Of a stretch of 64,000 bases of DNA, positions 35,763-43,846 are shown one piece after another. Location: NCBI RefSeq assembly GCF_030718995.1, contig NZ_CP132204.1, positions 744,001-808,000 on the forward strand, read 5' to 3'. A program made the position numbers and the translations under genes. This DNA comes from Arthrobacter oryzae (GTDB lineage: Bacteria > Actinomycetota > Actinomycetes > Actinomycetales > Micrococcaceae). Positions within the stretch are counted from its first letter, which is position 1. Each line of letters starts with the position of its first letter. The notes under the pieces were generated by a model. It worked only from the letters and a program-made list of their open reading frames with translations. It did not search any database and had not been told where the DNA came from.

Positions 35763-35851
35763 CCCCCGGCAAGATTGCAGCAACGTTTCCGGAGGGTGAT
35801 TTTCCTGTGTCGCCTTCCCGCGAACCGGTCAGCACAGCCGGGCCGGTACCG

Positions 35852-37321
35852 CTAGGGCAGCACCAGCACACCGTCCACCCGGCGCGGGATGCCCAGCGGG
35901 TTGTCTTCCCGCAGGGCGGGATGCAGCACTGTCTCCGGAGCGTCCTGGTAGGCCACGGGGCGCTGGAAGCGCCGTACCGCCGTCGCCCCCACCGAGGTGA
36001 ACAGCGATGTGGTGGCCGGATACGGCCCGCCGTGCTGCTGGCCCCAGTTCACCGCAACGCCGGTGGGCCAGCCGCCGAACAGCACCCGGCCGGCAAGGCC
36101 TGACAGCTGCTCCACAAGCTCCGAAACGTCCTCGCCCGGCTGCGCGTGGACGGTGGCGGTCAGGCTGCCGGGCACCACGGCCAGCGCCGCGCCCAGCTGG
36201 TCCGGGTCCGAATATTCAATCAGCAGGGTAGTGGGACCGAAACACTCCTCCAGCAGCTCCTCCGGTTGTTCCAGCACATCGGCCGCACCCGTCACGAAGA
36301 CCACCGGCGCAGCACCGTTCGCCGCAGCGTCCTGGTCCACCGGGCCGCTGACCACCCGGACGGCGGGCAACCCCGCCGTCGTACGCAGTGCAGCCAGGGC
36401 TTTGAGCCCGTCCGGGTAGGCCTCGGCTATGCGGTCCGTCAGCATGGGTGCCGCGTCCTTGTCCCGGACGGCATCCGCCAGCAGCGCCGGAAAACCGGTG
36501 CCGGCCGGGATGAACACCAGCCCCGGCTTGGTGCAGAACTGCCCGGCGCCAAGGGTGAACGACCCCGCCAGCCCGGAAGCCAGCTCACCGGCACGCTCCT
36601 GCAGCGCCGCGGCGGTGACCACCACGGGGTTGAGGCTGCCGAGTTCGCCGTAGAACGGAATGGGATCCGGCCGCGATACCGCCAGGTCGAAGAGCGCCCG
36701 ACCGCCGGGGATGGAGCCGGTGAAGCCCACGGCCTTGATGGCGGGATCCTGCACCAGCGCCGTGCCGGCCTCCCGGCCGCTGACCAGCGCGAACAGGCCT
36801 GCGGGAGCACCGGCCGCGGCCAGGGCGTCCGTCACGATTTCCGCCGTGCGCTGGGAGAGCCCGGGGTGGCCGGAGTGCCCTTTCACAATGACTGAACAGC
36901 CGACGGCGAGCGCCGACGCTGTGTCCCCGCCCGCCACCGAGAACGCGAACGGGAAGTTCGACGCCGAGAAGACCGCCACCGGGCCGATCGGCTTCAGCAG
37001 CCGCCGCAGGTCAGGCCTGGGCGGTGTGGCTGAAGGATCGGCATGGTCGATGACCGCCTCAAGGTAGGAGCCTTCGGTGGTCACCGCAGCGAAGAGTCGC
37101 AGCTGTCCGGTGGTGCGGGCCACCTCGCCGGTGAGCCGCGCCGTCCCCAGCCGGGTCTCCGCATCGGCAATGGCCACCAGTTCCGTCACATTGGCGTCCA
37201 GCGCATCGGCGACGGCGTTCAGCCAGCCGGCCCGTTCGACGTCGGACGCTGCTGCCGCGGCGTTGGCCGCCCGGGTGGCTGCAGCCGTCAGGGCGCTGAG
37301 TTCGAGGGTTGCTGTTGTCAC
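35852..37321 (-). CDS. 2,5-dioxovalerate (alpha-ketoglutarate semialdehyde) dehydrogenase
   Basis: 489 residues, aldehyde dehydrogenase superfamily, of the class used in hexarate pathways. Catalytic Cys263 in GAGQFCTKPG, Glu226 in PFYGELGSLNP, and Lys147 in SVIVKGHSGHPG are present. It oxidises 2,5-dioxopentanoate to 2-oxoglutarate with NAD(P)+. This is the last step of the oxidative hexuronate route encoded by the operon, and its start overlaps the preceding stop by 4 bases. Confidence 0.9.
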   Translation of the reverse strand: MTTATLELSALTAAATRAANAAAAASDVERAGWLNAVADALDANVTELVAIADAETRLGTARLTGEVARTTGQLRLFAAVTTEGSYLEAVIDHADPSATPPRPDLRRLLKPIGPVAVFSASNFPFAFSVAGGDTASALAVGCSVIVKGHSGHPGLSQRTAEIVTDALAAAGAPAGLFALVSGREAGTALVQDPAIKAVGFTGSIPGGRALFDLAVSRPDPIPFYGELGSLNPVVVTAAALQERAGELASGLAGSFTLGAGQFCTKPGLVFIPAGTGFPALLADAVRDKDAAPMLTDRIAEAYPDGLKALAALRTTAGLPAVRVVSGPVDQDAAANGAAPVVFVTGAADVLEQPEELLEECFGPTTLLIEYSDPDQLGAALAVVPGSLTATVHAQPGEDVSELVEQLSGLAGRVLFGGWPTGVAVNWGQQHGGPYPATTSLFTSVGATAVRRFQRPVAYQDAPETVLHPALREDNPLGIPRRVDGVLVLP

Positions 37322-38463
37322 AGTGAATTCCTGTTCTGGTGATCGGACGATGGCCCGGAGAAGACGAACCCCAGCCCCGGCCTGCCCGCGAGGGTGAGCC
37401 GGCTGTTACGGACCTGCACGGGCGACGGCGCGTCGAGCACGCCGAGTTGTTCGAAGGAGGCGTCCTCGACGTCCTCCACCAGGGTGGGTTCGGCCATGGT
37501 CAGGGCGAGCTGGCCGGAGAGTTCCGGCAGCAGGTGCGGCATGACTCGGATGCTGTGCGTGCGGGCGAGTTCCACGATGCGGCGGAACGGGGTGATCCCG
37601 CCGACGCGGATGATGTTGGGCTGGATGATGTCCACCGCTTCCGCCTCGATGAAATCGCGGAAGCGGTAGATGGTGTGCAGGTTCTCGCCGAGCGCGATGG
37701 GCACCGGTGAGTGTTTGCGCAGCCGCCGGTAGGCCCAGAGGTCGTCCGCCCGGAGGGGTTCTTCGAGCCATTCGAGGTCGAACTCCGACAGGACGTCCAG
37801 GGCACGGAACGTGGCGGGGAGGTCCCACCGCTGGTTGGCGTCAACCATGAGCTTCCGGTCCGGGCCCAGGACTTTCCGGACAGCCGCCACGCGTTCCGCG
37901 TCTTCCCGGATGTCCGGTTTGCCCACCTTGATCTTGACGGCGTTGTGCCCGGCGGCCACCCATCGTTCCACCTGCGCGATCAGCTCCCCGAGGGAATAGT
38001 GCAGGTTCACGCCGGAACCGTACATTTCCACGGAATCCTGGCGCTTGCCCAGCAGCCCGGTCACTGAGGTCCCAGCCCGGCGCGCCTGCAGGTCCCACAG
38101 GGCAAGGTCCGCTCCGGCCATGGCGATGGTGGTCAGTCCCCCGCCGCCGGCTTCGTGCAGCCGCTTCCACAGCGCGTCCCACACCGTCTCGGGGTGCGCA
38201 GGCAGCCCCGTAACGAAGGGGGCGACGTCGAAGTCCAGGAGCGCTTTGACCGCCTGCGGGCCGATGGTGGGGGTCCAGGAGAAACCGTGCCCCGTGCCGC
38301 CGTCGTCCGTTCGGATTTCGGTGACGATGACGTGGTTTTCCGGCGCCTCCGCCCCCCAGCTCCGCAGGAGCGGGACCGTGAGGAGGCGGCTGGACAGACT
38401 GGCGATGCGCGGCGCTGTCCGGACGGCTTCGGCGACCGGCGCTTCGGCGACTGGCGAGCCCAT
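37318..38463 (-). CDS. Enolase-superfamily sugar acid dehydratase or lactone cycloisomerase
   Basis: 381 residues, mandelate-racemase/muconate-lactonising fold. Lys177-x-Lys179 (KIKVG), metal ligands Asp208 (VDANQRWD), Glu234 (WLEEPL) and Glu260 (ALGEN), and catalytic His310 (VMPHLLPE) are visible; the position often Asp in the His-Asp dyad is Asn283 (QPNIIRVGG). Between a uronate-dehydrogenase-like SDR and KdgD, it should make 5-dehydro-4-deoxyglucarate, as galactaro-lactone cycloisomerase or galactarate/glucarate dehydratase. Which reaction cannot be read. Its ATG overlaps the kdgD stop by one base (TAATG). Confidence 0.85.
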   Translation of the reverse strand: MGSPVAEAPVAEAVRTAPRIASLSSRLLTVPLLRSWGAEAPENHVIVTEIRTDDGGTGHGFSWTPTIGPQAVKALLDFDVAPFVTGLPAHPETVWDALWKRLHEAGGGGLTTIAMAGADLALWDLQARRAGTSVTGLLGKRQDSVEMYGSGVNLHYSLGELIAQVERWVAAGHNAVKIKVGKPDIREDAERVAAVRKVLGPDRKLMVDANQRWDLPATFRALDVLSEFDLEWLEEPLRADDLWAYRRLRKHSPVPIALGENLHTIYRFRDFIEAEAVDIIQPNIIRVGGITPFRRIVELARTHSIRVMPHLLPELSGQLALTMAEPTLVEDVEDASFEQLGVLDAPSPVQVRNSRLTLAGRPGLGFVFSGPSSDHQNRNSL

Positions 38464-39368
38464 TAGCGGCCGGCCAGCTCGTAGCCCTTGGCCAGGATGG
38501 ATTTGAGCTGGACCAGCTGATCCTCGGTGGGGTCAACCAGCGGGGCGCGGACCGGGCCAACCGGGAGGCCGCCCAGGCGCAGCCCGGCCTTGATCAGGGA
38601 CACGCCGAAGCCCGGGGTCTGGTCGCGGAGCCGGACCAGCGGCGCATAGAAGCCTTCGAGCAGGGCGTGCCGGCGGTCCTCGTCGCCGGACATGTAGGCG
38701 TCGTAGTAGGCCTTGGCGATTTCCGGAGCCATGGCAAACGCGGCCGAGGAGTACAGCGGGATGCCCAGGCCCCGGTAGGCGCCCTGGGTCAGTTCGGCGG
38801 TAAGCAGGCCGTTGAAGAGCAGGAAGTCCTGTCGTCCGCTGGCGTTGATGGCGCTGACGATCTCCTGGGCCAGGCCAACATCGCCCAGCCCGTCCTTGAA
38901 GCCGATCACCTTGGGGTTGGCGGCCAGGCGGGTCATGGAAGCGGCGGTGTACTTGGCGTTGCCCCGGTGGTAGACGATCACCGGCAGGCTGCTGGCCGCG
39001 GCCACTGCCTCGATGTATGCCATCAGGCCGTCGGCGGGTCCGGTCACGAGGTACGGCGGCAGGACCAGGAGGGCGTCGGCACCGGCTTCCTCGGCCACCC
39101 GGGCGGCGGCAAGCGCGTGGCCCAGCGGACCGCCGGCGCCGGCAACCACCGGCACCTGGCCCGCCACGGCCTCGACGGCGGCGGTCACCACGGTGCGCAC
39201 CTCGTCAATGCTCAGTGCGTGGAATTCGCCGGTGCCGCAGGCCGGGAACACGCCGCCCGGGCCGTGGGGCAGGCGGGAGGTGATGTGTTCCTTGAGGATG
39301 TCCACGTCCACGGTCCCTTCCGGTGTGAAGGGTGTGACGGGGAAGAACAGTACGCCGTCGAATTTCAT
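38463..39368 (-). CDS. kdgD: 5-dehydro-4-deoxyglucarate dehydratase
   Basis: 301 residues, DHDPS/NAL superfamily. The Schiff-base Lys158 (VIGFKDGLGD) and Tyr133 (IVYHRG) are present. The GTGEFH motif at 45-50 and the GVLFFPVTPF start are typical of KdgD. It dehydrates and decarboxylates the keto-deoxy hexarate to 2,5-dioxopentanoate. GGAG precedes the ATG, which overlaps the upstream stop (ATGA, 39365-39368). Confidence 0.92.
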   Translation of the reverse strand: MKFDGVLFFPVTPFTPEGTVDVDILKEHITSRLPHGPGGVFPACGTGEFHALSIDEVRTVVTAAVEAVAGQVPVVAGAGGPLGHALAAARVAEEAGADALLVLPPYLVTGPADGLMAYIEAVAAASSLPVIVYHRGNAKYTAASMTRLAANPKVIGFKDGLGDVGLAQEIVSAINASGRQDFLLFNGLLTAELTQGAYRGLGIPLYSSAAFAMAPEIAKAYYDAYMSGDEDRRHALLEGFYAPLVRLRDQTPGFGVSLIKAGLRLGGLPVGPVRAPLVDPTEDQLVQLKSILAKGYELAGR

Positions 39369-40333
39369 GGGGTCTCCTTTGATCCTGTGCCGGCCGCGAC
39401 CAGCACGGCGGGGGTCTCGTCATTGAGGGTGGTTTCAGTCTTGAGTTCGGTCCGCCAGCTGCGTTTCGGTTCCCAGCCGAGCATCTCGCGGGCCTTGGCG
39501 ATCGAGAATGCCGGGGTGGTGCCGGTGAGCCCGGCGGCAAGCTCCGCGCTGCCGGGCAGGAACTGCGGCATCAATTCGGCCAGCGGCGCGGTGGCCAGCG
39601 CATCGGCGGCTCCCACGAAGAAGGTCTGGCCGTTGGGGATGGAGTCCATCCTGGCCAGCAGCAGGTCCAGGAAGTCCGCCACATCGCGTGCATCCACATA
39701 GTTGAAGAGCGCCGGCGCGGACAATGCAGGATCGGCCAGCCGCTCGCGGACAGTGTGGCCCTGCTGGGTGGGTGCGCCTTCCCACTCCTCCGGCGAGATC
39801 ACGTAGCACGGCCGGAATGCCGCGTAGCGGATGGCATCCCCCTGCGCGGCGGCGAACATCTGCACGGTCTGTTCGGCAATGAGCTTGGAGAGCGCGTAGG
39901 CGTTCCAGGGTTTTGGCGTGGTGCGCTCGTCCACCGGGAAGCCCTCCGGCAGCCAGCCCGCGGGCGAGCCGTACCCCAGGACGGTGGGGCTGCTCGCCGT
40001 GACGATCTTGCCGATGCGCAGTTCGGTGGCCGCGCTGATCACGGCATACGCCAGCCTCGTGTTGGTGCTGAAGATGACGTCTTCCGGCGCGCTGAACGGC
40101 ACGGCGATCGCGGCGAGGTGGACCACGGCGTCGGGCACGGTGTCCCGCAGGAGGCGCAGGGCCTCCCCCGGGGCCAGGAGGTCGGCAGCGTGCTGCTCGA
40201 CGCCGTCGGGCAGCTGCACGGCGGGAACGGCCTCGCGGTCAACGGAGATGACGTGGTGGCCCGCGGCCGCAAGGCCGGCGACGACGCTGCGGCCCAGCCG
40301 GCCGGAGCCGCCGGTGACAAAAATCCTGCTCAT
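39365..40333 (-). CDS. NAD-dependent epimerase/dehydratase-type SDR, probable uronate dehydrogenase
   Basis: 322 residues, extended SDR. The cofactor loop is TGGSGRLGRS; the active-site triad is Ser114 or Ser115 (TASSP), Tyr146 and Lys150 (YALSK). There is an HLAAI strand. The family includes epimerases and uronate dehydrogenase; operon position directly before KdgD and an enolase-type enzyme favours oxidation of a hexuronate to its lactone. AAAGGA lies before the ATG. Direct evidence for the substrate is lacking. Confidence 0.78.
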   Translation of the reverse strand: MSRIFVTGGSGRLGRSVVAGLAAAGHHVISVDREAVPAVQLPDGVEQHAADLLAPGEALRLLRDTVPDAVVHLAAIAVPFSAPEDVIFSTNTRLAYAVISAATELRIGKIVTASSPTVLGYGSPAGWLPEGFPVDERTTPKPWNAYALSKLIAEQTVQMFAAAQGDAIRYAAFRPCYVISPEEWEGAPTQQGHTVRERLADPALSAPALFNYVDARDVADFLDLLLARMDSIPNGQTFFVGAADALATAPLAELMPQFLPGSAELAAGLTGTTPAFSIAKAREMLGWEPKRSWRTELKTETTLNDETPAVLVAAGTGSKETP

Positions 40334-40351
40334 GGTGGTTGTTCCTTTAGG

Positions 40352-40394
40352 TTGTCGGACGCCTGGATTGTCGGACGCCGGGTTGTCTGACGCA
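40352..40394. repeat. Short tandem repeat in the oxidoreductase-SDR gap
   Basis: TTGTCGGACGCC occurs at 40352-40363 and 40368-40379, and a one-change copy (TTGTCTGACGCA) at 40383-40394, period 15-16 bases. It fills the 63-base gap in the hexuronate operon. It has no dyad and no known role. Confidence 0.7.
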
Positions 40395-40396
40395 GG

Positions 40397-41875
40397 CTAG
40401 GCGCCGCGGCGGAGGTCGGCGCCGAGCTCCAGGTCCGCGGTGCGGACCGGGAGCCCGGATTCCAGGGACGCGTTGCCCGCGATGCCCACCGAAACGGAGC
40501 GAAGTCCGTCCAGGTAGCCGGAGGGCCGTCCCAGGGGGTCGTCGCCGGGGCCGTTGAAGAGATCGGACAGGAGCAGCGCGTCGCCGCCGCCGTGGCCGCC
40601 CTCGCCGTTGACGATCGGAACCTCGTAGGCCGCCTCCCAGTGCCGCTGGACCACCAGGCGCTCGCCATTGCGGCGGACCGCGTCGTCTTCCTCGACCGGC
40701 GTGGCCGACGGGTCCACCACGGTCTTCTTGTCGGTGCTGTGCACCACAGCCGCGCGTTCCACCACTTCGAGTTCCGCCCGGCCTTCGGTGCCGTTGACTG
40801 CCACGCGGTAGCCTTCCCACGGGCTGTGGGCGTTCAGGGAGTAGCTCAGGCGCGGACCGCCGGAGTACTCCACCACGAGTGCCAGGTTGTCCTCGATGGT
40901 GATGCCGGCCGTGAACACATCCTGGTCGCGGCGGTAGCCGTCGAAGTGCTCGTTATCGAGGAAGAGCGCCTTGAGCCGCTCGTCTTCGCGCAGGTCCAGT
41001 GCGAAGGGATCCCGGACTTCCGTGTCCACGGTTCCCCGCTCCGGGCGGGGGCCGAGGCCTCGTTCGGCGGCGTTCCTGTCCCCGTAGAACTTCAGTCCGC
41101 CGGATGCGAAGACCCGCTCCGGGACGTCGTCGATCCACCAATTGACCAGGTCGAAGTGGTGGGATGCCTTGTGGATCAGCAGGCCGCCGGAGTTCTTCTT
41201 TTCGCGGTGCCAGCGGCGGAAGTAGTCGGCTCCGTGGACGGTGTCCAGGACCCAGCTGAAATCGATCGAAGTGACCTTGCCGATCACGCCGCTCTGGATG
41301 ATTTCCTTCAGGGCGCTGTTGCGTGGCGAGTAGCGGTAGTTGAAGGTGACCACCACGTTCCGGTCCGTTTCCGCGACGGCCCTGGTGATCCGGCGGCAGC
41401 CCTCGGCGTCGATGGTGAGCGGCTTTTCGACGACGACGTCCGCTCCGGCCTCCAGCCCTTCCACGATGTAGTCGGCGTGCGTGTAGTCGGGGGTGGTCAC
41501 CACCACCCGGTCAATGTCGTTGTCCCTGATGAAGGCGGTGAGGTCGGCGGGATCGAAGGACGCCACGGGGCCGGGAGCGCCGAGTTCCTGAATGAGCTTC
41601 TGGTAGAACTCCACCCGGCCGGGGTTGACGTCGGAGAAGGCCACCAGTTCGGCGGCGTCCGAGTGCTCGCCCAGAATGGCCCGGATATACATTTCGGAAC
41701 GGCCGCCCGTGCCGATCAGGACGATCCGCGCCTTGCGGACCGGGCTGGCGGCGGAGCGGACCGGGCTGGCGGCTGTGCCGGCGGCTTTGTCATCGGCTGC
41801 GACGGCGCTGCCGGCGGTTGTGACGGCGGTCGTGACGGCGCTGCCCGGAGTGACGGTGTTGGCTGTGTTGCCCAT
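40397..41875 (-). CDS. Gfo/Idh/MocA-family oxidoreductase
   Basis: 492 residues. A repetitive Ala/Thr/Val N-terminus of about 48 residues (including two copies of ASPVR) precedes the Rossmann fold KARIVLIGTGGRSEMYIRAIL. EKPLTID carries the catalytic Lys, and SGGLLIHKASHHFDLVNWWI the catalytic His region. It is larger than simple family members, in the range of glycoside-acting ones. First gene of the hexuronate operon; an AAAGGG site precedes the ATG. It may oxidise a uronate or a glycoside to a keto intermediate; substrate unknown. Confidence 0.85.
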   Translation of the reverse strand: MGNTANTVTPGSAVTTAVTTAGSAVAADDKAAGTAASPVRSAASPVRKARIVLIGTGGRSEMYIRAILGEHSDAAELVAFSDVNPGRVEFYQKLIQELGAPGPVASFDPADLTAFIRDNDIDRVVVTTPDYTHADYIVEGLEAGADVVVEKPLTIDAEGCRRITRAVAETDRNVVVTFNYRYSPRNSALKEIIQSGVIGKVTSIDFSWVLDTVHGADYFRRWHREKKNSGGLLIHKASHHFDLVNWWIDDVPERVFASGGLKFYGDRNAAERGLGPRPERGTVDTEVRDPFALDLREDERLKALFLDNEHFDGYRRDQDVFTAGITIEDNLALVVEYSGGPRLSYSLNAHSPWEGYRVAVNGTEGRAELEVVERAAVVHSTDKKTVVDPSATPVEEDDAVRRNGERLVVQRHWEAAYEVPIVNGEGGHGGGDALLLSDLFNGPGDDPLGRPSGYLDGLRSVSVGIAGNASLESGLPVRTADLELGADLRRGA

Positions 41876-41945
41876 TGCGGTGTAACCCTTTCGAAGGCAG
41901 GAACGCTGGCCGCTTGACGGCCGGTAGTGGTGCGGGGAGAATTAT

Positions 41946-41961
41946 GAGAAAGCGTTTTCTC
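41946..41961. promoter_or_regulatory. LacI-type operator of the hexuronate operon
   Basis: GAGAAAGCGTTTTCTC, whose 14-base core AGAAAGCGTTTTCT is exactly the site at 28116-28129 and the reverse complement of that at 25827-25840. It lies between the divergent oxidoreductase and LacI genes, about 70 bases from each. The promoters here were not resolved. Autoregulation of the LacI gene is likely. Confidence 0.78.
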
Positions 41962-42033
41962 GGAGCGTTATAAGCTTTGTATCAAGACTCTGGCGGTCAC
42001 GTCAACCATCGGAGAAGCCCGGAAAGGGGCCAC

Positions 42034-43056
42034 ATGGGCAGGAGAGCCACCACCAGGCGAATCGGCATTGCCGATGTCGCCCTCAAGGCCGGCGTTTCGC
42101 ATGCGACCGTTTCGCGTGTCATGAACGGCAACTTCACGGTCGACCCCGCGATCGCCGCCAGGGTCCGGGCTGCAGCCACGGAGCTGAATTACCAGCCGAA
42201 CCCGGTGGGCCGCAGCCTGGCGCTGGGCAAGACGGACACCATCGGGATTGTGGTGCCGGACCTCTCCAACCCCACGTTCCAGGCCATCCTCCGCGGCCTC
42301 AGCATGGCGGCCGCCCAGGATGGCTACCGCGTCCTGATCGCCGATTCCTCCGAAGTGTCCAGCGAGGAAGCCATCCTTGCCGGCGAGGCACGCCGCCGCT
42401 GCGACGGCCTGGTGCTGTGCGCGCCGCGCATGGCCGACGCCGAACTGGAGGAGCTGGCGCCGTCGCTCCAGCCCATGGTGCTGATCAACCGCACCACCGT
42501 GGACACGCACACGCCCAGCCTCATGGTGGATTACGGCCAGGGCATCCAGGAACTGGCGGAGCACCTCGTGGGCCTGGGCCACACCCGGCTCGCGTTCCTG
42601 GCCGGCCCGGCCCGCAGCGCATCGAACGGCCTGCGCCTCGCCGGGCTGGAAAAGTTCACCAGGGCCCACCCTGGGATCGAGCTGCAAATGCTCGACGGCG
42701 GCTCCACTTTCGAGGCGGGGCACCAGTCAGTGGATGCGGTCGTTGGCAGCGGGGCCACGGGCATCCTGGCCTTCAACGACCTCGTGGCCATGGGCTTGCT
42801 GAGCGGGCTCCACGAACGCGGCGTCAGCGTCCCGGAGGATATCTCCGTGACCGGCTTCGACGATATTCCCTTTGCCCGCTACACCACCCCCACGCTCACC
42901 ACGGCGGCGGTTCCGATCACCGAACTGGGCCAGCAGGCGTGGCACCGGATGCGGGACCAGATCCGCAACGTCACTTCCGACGCAACAGCCGAAGGACCTA
43001 CCGTGTTCCAGCCGCGGCTCGAAGCCCGCGGCAGCACGGGACCGGCGAAGCCCTAA
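42034..43056 (+). CDS. LacI-family regulator, probable hexuronate repressor
   Basis: 340 residues from the ATG at 42034 with GGAAAGGGG upstream; an earlier in-frame start would add 19 residues and is less likely. The HTH is IGIADVALKAGVSHATVSRVMNG (about residues 10-32), and the effector domain begins DTIGIVVPDLSNPTFQAIL. It is divergent from the hexuronate operon, with the shared operator between. Identical operators at the third importer suggest it controls both; the inducer, perhaps a uronate or keto-deoxy acid, is inferred. Confidence 0.88.
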   Translation: MGRRATTRRIGIADVALKAGVSHATVSRVMNGNFTVDPAIAARVRAAATELNYQPNPVGRSLALGKTDTIGIVVPDLSNPTFQAILRGLSMAAAQDGYRVLIADSSEVSSEEAILAGEARRRCDGLVLCAPRMADAELEELAPSLQPMVLINRTTVDTHTPSLMVDYGQGIQELAEHLVGLGHTRLAFLAGPARSASNGLRLAGLEKFTRAHPGIELQMLDGGSTFEAGHQSVDAVVGSGATGILAFNDLVAMGLLSGLHERGVSVPEDISVTGFDDIPFARYTTPTLTTAAVPITELGQQAWHRMRDQIRNVTSDATAEGPTVFQPRLEARGSTGPAKP

Positions 43057-43066
43057 CCCCTCCTCG

Positions 43067-43135
43067 GGAGAGTTTTTGTCCAGATAATGGCACTTGGGAC
43101 CCGTTTTGGAGCCATTATCTGGACAAAAACTCTCC
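43067..43135. repeat. Long palindrome, copy 1
   Basis: Perfect 25-base inverted repeat: 43067-43091 and 43111-43135, with a 19-base centre. The arm contains GAGTTTTTGTCCAGATAA. It sits between the convergent LacI and TetR genes. The same arm sequence recurs at 47666-47727, so this is a dispersed element and not just a terminator. T and A runs are inside the stem, not after it. Confidence 0.85.
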
Positions 43136-43146
43136 GCCGGGTCCGC

Positions 43147-43737
43147 TTAGGCTGCGGGCGGAGCGAGCAGGACGTCGACGAGCTGCGTCAGGCCGTCGGC
43201 CATATCGACGCTCTTGTCATAGAGCCACTGCAGCTGCAGGCCGTCGAAGGTCGCCACCACCAGCCGGGCCAGCATCGTGGCGGATACGTCCGTGCGCACT
43301 TCGCCGGCGCGCTGGCGCCGGCCAATGTCCTCGGCCAGCTCCGCCACCACCTGGGCGTAGCGTTCCTGGAAATACGGGTGGGAATCGTGCCCGGGATCAT
43401 TCGCCGTCGCCGAAGCCACGGCATAGAGCGTGGTGAGACCCGGCTCTTTGCGGTTACGCTCGGCGATCGGCGCCAACAGCCGAAGGCCCACGTCCTCCTG
43501 GTCACTGTCGGCCAGGCTGCGCCGGTCCCGCTCCGCCAGGACCGCCGTCAGGAGCTCCTGCTTGCCCCGGAAGTAGTGGAACAGGGTAGCTTCCTTGACC
43601 CCCACCAGCTCGGCTACGCGCTTGAGCGCCGTCCCCTCGAAGCCTTCCGTGGCAAAAACATCGGTGGCCGTCTGGATGATCTGTTCGCGGCGCTCCGCTC
43701 CCTTGGCGTACTGGCCGCGTGGCTTCGACGTTGACAT
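43147..43737 (-). CDS. TetR-family regulator
   Basis: 196 residues from the ATG at 43737; the frame continues 14 codons upstream. The N-terminal HTH reads RREQIIQTATDVFATEGFEGTALKRVAELVGVKEATLFHYF, followed by an all-helical ligand domain. It is divergent from the SLC45-like transporter and GH3 genes across 109 bases and probably represses them. No clear operator palindrome was found in that gap. Confidence 0.88.
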   Translation of the reverse strand: MSTSKPRGQYAKGAERREQIIQTATDVFATEGFEGTALKRVAELVGVKEATLFHYFRGKQELLTAVLAERDRRSLADSDQEDVGLRLLAPIAERNRKEPGLTTLYAVASATANDPGHDSHPYFQERYAQVVAELAEDIGRRQRAGEVRTDVSATMLARLVVATFDGLQLQWLYDKSVDMADGLTQLVDVLLAPPAA

Positions 43738-43846
43738 TGAGTCAGTGTATTTCACTTTTTTCCGCGAAAATCTAGTCACACTCGGTTTTTATCGCTACCA
43801 TCATTGTCAGGACCCAACGGAGGGTCACTTTTCGTCAGGAGGCAAT

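Noticed and set aside
40352..40394. Tandem 12-base repeats as a CRISPR-like array
   Set aside because: The units are too short, there are no spacers of useful length, no dyad and no cas genes.
43067..43135. Palindrome as an insertion-sequence end or a simple terminator
   Set aside because: No transposase or target duplication is present, and the T run lies inside the stem; a dispersed palindromic element fits better.
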